Of a stretch of DNA of 8,126 nucleotides, positions 1 to 5,128 are shown in pieces (position 1 is the stretch's first letter; every line of letters starts with the position of its first letter). The notes below the pieces were generated by a model that worked only from the letters and a program-made list of their open reading frames with translations, was not told the origin of the DNA and searched no databases. This stretch comes from Syntrophomonas sp. (GTDB lineage Bacteria > Bacillota > Syntrophomonadia > Syntrophomonadales > Syntrophomonadaceae), in the NCBI GenBank assembly GCA_028709355.1, contig JAQVXF010000048.1, positions 1 through 8,126 of the forward strand, written 5' to 3'. Made by a program: the position numbers and the translations under genes.

Positions 1-222
1 TTCTCTTCTTTGAATCCATTCGATGGCTCTTTTTCAAAAACTTCTCGCTGGACCTGGTTCCTTGCGGAACCATTTTTCCCGTCGCTTTCGCTCCGGGTCC
101 TGAATATCCTTCCCCGGTTTCGCCCTTGAGCTTGACCGCTTCCAGATACCCAGGTTTTCGCACTTCGTCTTTCTCTTTGTTCAGTTTTATCAGAACTTTG
201 CGCGCTGCTCTGGGCTGCGCGC
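1..222 (-). ncRNA. Structured noncoding leader, probably of an rRNA operon (partial)
   Basis: No credible coding frame is seen here. The minus strand begins just downstream of a very strong promoter and carries several stem-loops: a GC-rich one near the expected 5' end (196-226), one with a GAAA tetraloop (78-97), one with a GCAA tetraloop (56-71) and a small CCAT/ATGG hairpin near 20-30. The string AAAACTGAACAAAG (minus strand, around 175-190) resembles, from memory, a string common in rRNA leaders and spacers of Bacillota. A long untranslated, structured leader behind a near-consensus promoter is what one expects before 16S rRNA, and in B. subtilis the scr-dnaX-yaaK-recR region is followed by rrnA. 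The 16S gene itself is not in the window, so the rRNA assignment is inference. A riboswitch-type leader or an independent small RNA are alternatives. Confidence 0.5.
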
Positions 223-226
223 AAGG
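196..226 (-). other. GC-rich stem-loop at the 5' end of the leader
   Basis: The arms at 196-205 and 217-226 can form ten pairs, including one G-U, around an 11-base loop; the core is GCGCGC pairing with GCGCGC. The predicted transcription start of the promoter at 230-258 falls at about 222-223, so most of this hairpin would sit at the very 5' end of the transcript. There is no T-run after it on either strand, which argues against an intrinsic terminator. A 5'-end stabilising or processing element is more likely. Confidence 0.6.
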
Positions 227-229
227 ATT

Positions 230-258
230 ATATTATCACGGCTGAAATTCTATGTCAA
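230..258 (-). promoter_or_regulatory. Near-consensus sigma-A promoter with extended -10
   Basis: On the minus strand there is TTGACA (258-253), a 17-base spacer and TAATAT (235-230), with TG one base upstream of the -10 (extended -10, TGATAATAT). A perfect -35, the best spacer length, a one-mismatch -10 and the TG element make it the strongest promoter in the window. It starts 27 bases after the stop of the ferredoxin subunit gene and reads away from it into noncoding DNA. This fits a stable-RNA promoter. Start of transcription is expected near 222-223. Confidence 0.8.
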
Positions 259-285
259 GGTAATTAAAGAAGACTGGCCCCAAAA

Positions 286-546
286 CTATACAGCTTTTTT
301 CTTGGCTTTCTTCTCAATACTAATCGCACAGTCGGGACAGACCATTTCACAAATCATGCAGGCTATACAACTGTCTTCATCTTTGGGTTTGACTGCCGGG
401 GTACCATAAACACCAAGTTTTTCCGACCACACAATGACGTCAGTCGGACATTTCTCTTTGCACAAACCACAGCCTTTACAATACTCCGGGAAAATATGAA
501 AATTGGCTCTTTCCATCTCATATGACGTAGCCTTGGGTTCAGACAC
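286..546 (-). CDS. korD: 2-oxoacid:ferredoxin oxidoreductase, delta (ferredoxin-like) subunit
   Basis: An 86-residue 2x[4Fe-4S] ferredoxin subunit that should carry electrons from the catalytic core to soluble ferredoxin. Two CxxCxxCxxxCP motifs are visible: Cys 23/26/29/33 and Cys 60/63/66/70. An insert of about 26 residues lies between them and a lysine-rich tail (KKAKKK) ends the protein. I chose the GTG start at 546 because it has an AGGGGTGG-type ribosome binding site about six bases upstream. The ATG ten codons later (516) has none. The start overlaps the end of the gamma subunit gene by eight bases, which implies translational coupling. It is the last gene of the operon; no terminator is visible between its TAG and the next promoter. 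The family call is firm. The name korD rests on operon context, and porD or vorD would be equivalent labels. Confidence 0.9.
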   Translation of the reverse strand: MSEPKATSYEMERANFHIFPEYCKGCGLCKEKCPTDVIVWSEKLGVYGTPAVKPKDEDSCIACMICEMVCPDCAISIEKKAKKKAV

Positions 547-1126
547 TCTGGGCCACCCCTTCCTGCAATGCTTTTTCCGCCATCTCCTTGCCCATTTCCA
601 AGGCTCGGTAATTCAACTCTCTAAGCTTGGGATCCTGTACAAACTTGTAGCCCAGCTTGTGTTCAAGTGCTTTCTTGGCATCCTCAAAACTAACTACGTG
701 ACTCATCCCGATCACTGCTCCCATGATGATGATGTTGAAAACCCTGGGATGTAAAACTTCATTGGATGTATCAATAGCAGGTATCCCGATTATCTTCCTG
801 GCTACTTTGGGGAAATCTTCCGGGGCTATATTGAAGCTGGAATCGTACACGAACAGGGTTTCAGGACCGGAGTAATCCTTTGTCCTGGCCACCGCTCGTT
901 CGCTGAGGGCTACAACTATATCGGCCTTCTGGAACTTGGGAGCTCCAATCCTGCTGTCACTGAATTGGATGAAGGCAATGGATACTCCTCCTCGTTGTTC
1001 AAGCCCAAAATTCGGAATATACAACGCTTGTTGATTATTCTCATACGCAGCCTCCGCCATTATCTCGGCGATAGCCTGCACTCCTTGTCCACCTTCACCG
1101 GCCAATGCGATCCTCACCAAACTCAT
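539..1126 (-). CDS. korC: 2-oxoacid:ferredoxin oxidoreductase, gamma subunit
   Basis: A 195-residue single-domain gamma subunit of the pyruvate/ketoisovalerate oxidoreductase family, the part that completes the alpha-beta catalytic core. Family marks are the N-terminal GEGGQGV loop (residues 10-16), the EQRGG motif (43-47) and the following segment in which a strand is succeeded by a conserved Asp (KADIVVALS). The length is normal. Its ATG directly follows the TAA of the beta gene with no spacer base, and its ribosome binding site (GGGGGAG, six bases before the ATG) lies inside the end of that gene, so the two should be translationally coupled. Its own end overlaps the ferredoxin subunit start. 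Nothing in it reveals the substrate. Confidence 0.92.
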   Translation of the reverse strand: MSLVRIALAGEGGQGVQAIAEIMAEAAYENNQQALYIPNFGLEQRGGVSIAFIQFSDSRIGAPKFQKADIVVALSERAVARTKDYSGPETLFVYDSSFNIAPEDFPKVARKIIGIPAIDTSNEVLHPRVFNIIIMGAVIGMSHVVSFEDAKKALEHKLGYKFVQDPKLRELNYRALEMGKEMAEKALQEGVAQSV

Positions 1127-1882
1127 TTATTTCTCCCCCTTTCCCAAAGGGTTCTTCAGTTCCCCGACCGGAAATTGTTTCTCCATTTCATCCTCGAGGA
1201 AATTCCAGGTTTGTTGAGCATTGGTTCTCCAGTTGGTGGGGCAGGTAGAAAGAACTTCTACGAAAGAGAAACCATTTCCCGATATCTGGTTTTGCAGGGC
1301 TGATCTAATATATTTCTTCAATTGTTTGTATTTGGATACAGTGCCCCTCGCTATATAGGCGCTGTCAGAAGTTAACGCGGCTATGAATTCCGGGCCCATT
1401 GTCGGATACCCAGTCGTCTCCGGATCTCTCCCGTAGGGACTAGTCTCGGTCTTCTGTCCAGGCAAAGTGGTCGGGGCCATTTGGCCCCCGGTCATCCCAT
1501 AATTGGTGTTATTGACCAGGATTAAGGTAACTTTTTCATTCCTGACTGCAGAATTGAGGAGATGCTGTGACCCGATAGAATATCCTCCCCCATCTCCCAT
1601 ATAGCCAATGCATATTAGTTCAGGGCGGGAGCGCTTGATCCCTACCATAACTGGGGTGGTCCGGCCGTGATGGGTTTGGGTGCTGTCAACCGCAAAAAAG
1701 TCCCACGACAGCAACGAACAGCCTATATCGCAGCCAAAAATGGCCTGGTCTTGTATCCCTAGTTCATCTATTGCCTCTCCCAATGCTTTTAAGACTATCC
1801 CATGGCCACATCCCGGACAAAACTTATGTGGTTTTGATGGGACATACCATGATTTGGGCATCGCTGGAGCTATTGCACTCAT
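1127..1882 (-). CDS. korB: 2-oxoacid:ferredoxin oxidoreductase, beta (TPP-binding) subunit
   Basis: A 251-residue beta subunit that binds thiamine pyrophosphate and the proximal Fe-S cluster. CPGCGHG is at residues 22-28, further candidate cluster cysteines are at 51, 55 and 214 (STCPTN), HGR is at 72-74, and the TPP motif runs from GDGGG (96-100) to NN (124-125). After it comes NYGMTGGQMAPTT, then a GQKTETSPYGRD stretch. The MTGGQ signature puts it in the 2-oxoglutarate/ketoisovalerate type rather than pyruvate oxidoreductase. The MAPTTLPGQKT form is, from memory, frequent in proteins annotated as ketoisovalerate (VOR)-like in Clostridia, so a branched-chain 2-oxoacid substrate is possible. 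The start at 1882 has AGGAGG eight bases upstream. The gap from the alpha gene is 16 bases. Function is sure; substrate is open. Confidence 0.92.
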   Translation of the reverse strand: MSAIAPAMPKSWYVPSKPHKFCPGCGHGIVLKALGEAIDELGIQDQAIFGCDIGCSLLSWDFFAVDSTQTHHGRTTPVMVGIKRSRPELICIGYMGDGGGYSIGSQHLLNSAVRNEKVTLILVNNTNYGMTGGQMAPTTLPGQKTETSPYGRDPETTGYPTMGPEFIAALTSDSAYIARGTVSKYKQLKKYIRSALQNQISGNGFSFVEVLSTCPTNWRTNAQQTWNFLEDEMEKQFPVGELKNPLGKGEK

Positions 1883-1898
1883 AATGTCGGCCTCCTAT

Positions 1899-2987
1899 CT
1901 ATATGACGCTTTTTACTTTGTCAACGATATCATAGTCTATGATCCCTACTCCTGGCATGAAAAGATTCTCCATCTTGATAGTCTCCCCATATATCTCCTG
2001 TTTGGTAAGCCTATCCAATTGACCATAGGCCGATTCTGCGCAGAGGATTATTTTGGCACCGCTCTTAGCGATAGCATTGCGCAATTGCTGCTGAGGATAA
2101 GGCCTTAAGGTTATGGGTCGGAAGTATCCTGCTTTGATGCCCTGGGTACGCAGTATCTTCATAGCATCTTCGGCCGCTCTGGATACGACCCCATGCGACA
2201 AAATGATGATATCCGCATCATCGCAATTCTTCTCATCATACTCAACCAGACTATCCTGCAGTGATTCATATTCCGCAGCCATCTTCATGACCACTTCATA
2301 GAGTTCCTCTTCTAAGCTATATATATTGCACAAGTGCTGAGGCTCACGTGACTGCCCTATCTCTCCTTCCAGACCGATTAATGGATAAGGCTTCAACATT
2401 TCTATCCCCCGGTCTTCCGGATCATAAATCTCAAGCGGTTCCCGCATCTTGGCCTGATAGCCATCCCCGAGTATGAAAACTGGGAACCTGTATTGCCAGG
2501 CTGTATTGAAGCCCTTAATAATGTAGTCATAGATCTCCTGGTGGGTGGCAGTAGAATAAACGATCCTCATACCTTCACCGTTTCCGCCAAAGGTAGTAAG
2601 GGTGACTTCTTGCTGTGAATAAACCACAGTTCCTGAAGATGGTCCGCCCCGCTGTTGAATAATAGCTAACAAGGGCAAGCGCATAGCCTCAGCCATGCCA
2701 AAGGGTTCCTGCATGAGGACATTTCCGGGTCCGGCAGTAGCTGTAAAGGCTTTCTTGCCGCTTTGGACTGCACCACACACCGTAAATCCAGCAGATAGCT
2801 CATCCTCGGTTTGTAGAAATCCTCGTCCATACCTGGGTGCTAAGCGGGTCCAATAATGCATGATTTCATTCTGGGGTGTAATCGGGTACCCGAACATCAT
2901 GTCTGCACCAGCCGCCAAGCAAGCCCAAGCTGCCGTTTCATTACCGGTCATAAAGGATTTCTTAGCTTCACCAATCACTTTTGGCAT
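1899..2987 (-). CDS. korA: 2-oxoacid:ferredoxin oxidoreductase, alpha subunit
   Basis: A 362-residue alpha subunit containing the pyrimidine-binding domain (YPITP at 34-38, QTEDELSA at 59-66, ATAGPG at 83-88, QRGGPSSG at 112-119) and a C-terminal transketolase-like domain from about residue 260 (ILSHGVVSRAAEDA and following). There is no fused gamma domain; that subunit is a separate gene downstream. With beta it forms the active site that decarboxylates a 2-oxoacid to an acyl-CoA while reducing ferredoxin. The reading frame is open 17 codons further upstream (to 3038), but the ATG at 2987 is chosen because GGGAGGTG lies about ten bases before it and homologues begin near the GNE motif (residues 15-17). 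It follows the NTPase gene after 60 bases with no terminator, suggesting one transcript. Confidence 0.92.
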   Translation of the reverse strand: MPKVIGEAKKSFMTGNETAAWACLAAGADMMFGYPITPQNEIMHYWTRLAPRYGRGFLQTEDELSAGFTVCGAVQSGKKAFTATAGPGNVLMQEPFGMAEAMRLPLLAIIQQRGGPSSGTVVYSQQEVTLTTFGGNGEGMRIVYSTATHQEIYDYIIKGFNTAWQYRFPVFILGDGYQAKMREPLEIYDPEDRGIEMLKPYPLIGLEGEIGQSREPQHLCNIYSLEEELYEVVMKMAAEYESLQDSLVEYDEKNCDDADIIILSHGVVSRAAEDAMKILRTQGIKAGYFRPITLRPYPQQQLRNAIAKSGAKIILCAESAYGQLDRLTKQEIYGETIKMENLFMPGVGIIDYDIVDKVKSVI

Positions 2988-3047
2988 TAAAAAAATACAC
3001 CTCCCATTGGTATTTAACAAACCAGACACTCTCAACATAATATTTTA

Positions 3048-3731
3048 CTACCAAATTGCGCCCGGCATAAATCGTTTTATGAATTTTACCGGCAAATCCC
3101 ATTCTTCAAAGGATGTTGTTGCCTGAAATTCTTCGCTGACCGCAATGAAATCTACCGGAATTTTCAACTCCTCAGCGGCTTCCCGGATGAACTGGTTACC
3201 ATCCCGGATGATGTTCGGGGTACTTAGATCACCGAGATGAGTGTTCAGGACTACCGCATCTACCCGCCCTAATTCTTCCAGGAACTCCTTGACTCTCTCG
3301 CGAGAATTAGTCATCGGCCGGGTCCCATTAACAACGGCAATGATGCGCAGGTCGGTCGACTGGTAGGCTCCTTCCACAAGATTTAAGGTTCGGGCTCCGT
3401 GGACACCATAACCGATATCCAGTATGATATCGCCTTCATTGTGGAGCGCCCATCGGGCTGCGGGTTTGAGCATGGCTCCGGTCTCGCCCAATCCAAATGA
3501 GTCTTCCCGGGAAAAACTAATCACCCTGAGTCCCATTTCCTCCAGCTGGTGCCTTATAATCCTGAGAGTGTAAAAAGGCTCCACTGTATCCAGGTCTACC
3601 AGGGTAACCTGTCGCCCAAGCATTTTTAATTCCAGGGCCCTGTTTATAGATATTTCGCTTTTACCGCTGGCGTACTCACCAACATATGCTTCGACTATCC
3701 TGCTTGAGCTTAACAAAGTGACAGTAAACAC
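3048..3731 (-). CDS. P-loop NTPase of unknown role, first gene of the oxidoreductase operon
   Basis: About 227 residues, resembling the SIMIBI/MinD-CobQ class of nucleotide-binding proteins. Visible motifs: a P-loop GEYASGKS (18-25), VDLDTVEPFY (45-54) with an acidic pair where this class has its switch I/Walker A' region, a strand and acidic turn DIILDIGYGVHG (101-112) as the Walker B/switch II candidate, and VVNGTRP followed by an alpha/beta C-terminal half. There is no membrane segment or Cys cluster. The frame opens with GTG at 3731, but the AGAAGG ribosome-binding-like string overlaps that codon. TTG at 3716 is an alternative, and the family-like sequence only begins near residue 11, so the first ten residues are doubtful. 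It is led by its own promoter and followed by korA after 60 bases. I know of similar ATPases beside such oxidoreductases, but no established function. Assembly, cofactor loading or regulation are inferences. Confidence 0.8.
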   Translation of the reverse strand: MFTVTLLSSSRIVEAYVGEYASGKSEISINRALELKMLGRQVTLVDLDTVEPFYTLRIIRHQLEEMGLRVISFSREDSFGLGETGAMLKPAARWALHNEGDIILDIGYGVHGARTLNLVEGAYQSTDLRIIAVVNGTRPMTNSRERVKEFLEELGRVDAVVLNTHLGDLSTPNIIRDGNQFIREAAEELKIPVDFIAVSEEFQATTSFEEWDLPVKFIKRFMPGAIW

Positions 3732-3773
3732 CTTCTTGTACCAGATTCATATGTATCCGCGGACTATTCACCT

Positions 3774-3803
3774 AGTATAAGGCAATAGCTAATTGTGCGT
3801 CAA
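3774..3803 (-). promoter_or_regulatory. Sigma-A promoter of the NTPase-oxidoreductase operon
   Basis: On the minus strand TTGACG (3803-3798) and TATACT (3779-3774) are separated by 18 bases. Each hexamer differs from consensus at one position. Expected start of transcription is about 3767, which gives a leader of roughly 36 bases before the GTG at 3731. The DNA upstream is AT-rich (about 3804-3830), which may help the polymerase bind. The spacer contains an almost palindromic CAATTAGCTATTG that could be an operator (see the separate entry). Confidence 0.75.
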
Positions 3804-3883
3804 TATTTAATTAATGGCTACATATAGTACTCACATTGATCCGTAAATACACTCATATTTCCAGGGTTTTAACATTAGCTAAT
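3783..3883. repeat. Two TAGCTAAT palindromic cores around the operon promoter
   Basis: A perfect 10-base palindrome ATTAGCTAAT lies at 3874-3883. The same eight bases TAGCTAAT recur at 3786-3793 inside CAATAGCTAATTG, which fills much of the spacer between -35 and -10 of the promoter at 3774-3803. The two cores are 90 bases apart. A copy within the promoter spacer is a classic place for a repressor site, and the second could be an auxiliary site. AT-rich DNA yields such palindromes by chance, so this is only a suggestion. Confidence 0.3.
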
Positions 3884-3945
3884 ACAGCGCAGCTTATCCT
3901 TGCTGTTATTGAACCTGCCTCCTCCCTGAAAAAACCCCCATCACA

Positions 3946-3975
3946 AAACAAAAAGAGGATGGCCGCTCCACCCCC
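3946..3975 (-). terminator. Intrinsic terminator of the dnaX-ybaB-recR operon
   Basis: On the minus strand GGGGGTGG (3975-3968) pairs with CCATCCTC (3962-3955), eight pairs with two G-U, around the loop AGCGG. It is followed by TTTTTGTTTT (3954-3945). It lies about 185 bases after the recR stop and before the promoter of the next operon, where a terminator is expected. Confidence 0.7.
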
Positions 3976-4158
3976 ATAGTTGAATTAGGTTTGGGAGGAC
4001 AACCCCCTTGCAGTATGAGTACTAAAATGATCAGGGGCCGAGAATGCCTGCCGTTTAAATGAATCCAGCCCCCGTGCTGACATCATACCTGGCGGCATTT
4101 CTAGTCGGGACTATTGACCAGATTGGCGCCCCACAACCCCCTGCCCACCGCGTGGGGC
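3976..4158 (-). other. Hairpin-rich untranslated region behind recR
   Basis: There is no convincing gene between the recR stop and its terminator, but the stretch is full of potential pairing on the minus strand. Directly after the TAA, GCCCCAC can pair either with the nearby GTGGG over a GCG loop or with GTGGGGC 17 bases further (seven pairs). ATCTGG pairs with CCAGGT around an inner TAGT/ACTA hairpin (about 4089-4126). TCAGC pairs with GCTGG (around 4070). CCCCT pairs with AGGGG. The 10-base string ACAACCCCCT occurs twice (3999-4008 and 4133-4142). A 37-codon frame (4098-3985) lacks a ribosome binding site and is not called. B. subtilis has yaaL and bofA after recR; neither is seen here. 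It may be a structured 3' untranslated region, a small RNA, or the remains of a small mobile element. Confidence 0.4.
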
Positions 4159-4752
4159 TTAGAACTCCTTGCGCCCCTCCAAAGCCCGCCGCAGAGTTAT
4201 CTCATCGGCAAATTCTATGTCGCCGCCGATAGGCAATCCATAGGCCAAGCGTGTCACCTTCACTTCATGCCGGTTAATCACCGCTGCCAGAAATCTTGCT
4301 ATTACCTCACCATCAATGGTGGGATTGAGGGCCAGTATAACTTCCTGCACCTGCCCCTGCTCGAGGATTTTCGATAATGACTCGACATCCATTTCAGCAG
4401 GATCAATATCGTCCATCAGTTTGAAACTGCGATTGAGCACATAATATTTGCCATTATAGCCAGTTCTTTCGATAGACATTATATCGCTGGCTTCTTCTAC
4501 GATACAGAGACTATCACCAGCTCTACCGGGATTACTGCATATCCAGCAAGGATCCTGATCCGTCAAGTTGCCGCATATAGAACAAGGAAACACTTTCTCC
4601 TGAACTTCAACTATAGCACGAGCCAGGTGACGGGCTTCTTCACGGGGTAACCTCAATATATGGAGAGCCAATCGCTGGGCTGTCTTGGGCCCGATTGAGG
4701 GTAATTTCTGCAGCTGGTCGATAAGTAATTGCAGCGGGCGGGCCAATCTCAT
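4159..4752 (-). CDS. recR: Recombination mediator protein RecR
   Basis: 197 residues, the normal RecR length. Together with RecF and RecO it helps load RecA onto gapped single-stranded DNA coated with SSB. Domains in order: a helix-hairpin-helix (LPSIGPKTAQRLA, 17-29), a C4 zinc finger (Cys 57, 60, 69, 72 in CSICGNLTD and CWIC), a Toprim domain from about residue 80 (SLCIVEEASDIMSIE) and a C-terminal GLPIGGDIEFADE segment. The start has AGGAGG nine bases upstream, and 30 bases separate it from ybaB. One oddity: the usual YHVLxGxISPxDGIGP stretch reads YYVLN-RSFKLMDDIDP here, and NPTxEGE reads NPTIDGE, so the Toprim surface is unusual although the frame is intact. Identity is secure. Confidence 0.96.
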   Translation of the reverse strand: MRLARPLQLLIDQLQKLPSIGPKTAQRLALHILRLPREEARHLARAIVEVQEKVFPCSICGNLTDQDPCWICSNPGRAGDSLCIVEEASDIMSIERTGYNGKYYVLNRSFKLMDDIDPAEMDVESLSKILEQGQVQEVILALNPTIDGEVIARFLAAVINRHEVKVTRLAYGLPIGGDIEFADEITLRRALEGRKEF

Positions 4753-4782
4753 CTTCTTTATCCTCCTAGGTGCAATTAGGTC

Positions 4783-5115
4783 TTATAGCCCTGGTATATT
4801 GAACCCTCCAGTTAACTTGGCCATTTCCGACGACACCATGTCCTGGGATTGCTTCACGGCTTCGTTGACTGCAGCGAGGATCAGATCCTGCAGCATCTCA
4901 ACATCCTCGGGATCAATTACCTCTGGTTTGATAATTATCTCCTGGAATTGTTGTCGGCCATTGATCTTGATGTTAATGGCCCCTCCACCAACTGATGTTT
5001 CCATGACCATTTCCTGCAATTCAGCCTGTTTCTTAGTAATCTCTTCTTGAAGTTTCTTGGCCTGTTTCATCATCTGGTTCATGTTGGCGCCTCCGCCCAA
5101 GGGATTGAATTTCAT
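4783..5115 (-). CDS. ybaB: YbaB/EbfC family nucleoid-associated protein
   Basis: 110 residues, small and without enzyme motifs. The family forms dimers that bind DNA and affect nucleoid structure. The sequence shows a glycine-rich N-terminus (NPLGGGANM), a helix rich in K, Q and E (MMKQAKKLQEE onwards), a beta segment with SVGGGAINIKING and a C-terminal helix ending in the typical GGFNIPGL. The open frame extends ten codons further up to 5145, but the ATG at 5115 is chosen because GGAGG, contiguous with the TGA of dnaX, stands about nine bases before it. The 13-base gap behind dnaX suggests coupled translation. In B. subtilis the same gene (yaaK) sits in this place between dnaX and recR. Confidence 0.93.
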   Translation of the reverse strand: MKFNPLGGGANMNQMMKQAKKLQEEITKKQAELQEMVMETSVGGGAINIKINGRQQFQEIIIKPEVIDPEDVEMLQDLILAAVNEAVKQSQDMVSSEMAKLTGGFNIPGL

Positions 5116-5128
5116 CCAGAATTCCTCC

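Noticed and set aside
56..77. Plus-strand hairpin GGTTCC-TTGC-GGAACC followed by ATTTTT as an intrinsic terminator
   Set aside because: There is no plus-strand gene leading to it. On the minus strand it is a GNRA-loop hairpin that fits the structured leader better.
3985..4098. 37-codon ORF on the minus strand in the recR 3' region
   Set aside because: No ribosome binding site, no recognisable protein features, and it overlaps potential hairpins; it is probably accidental.
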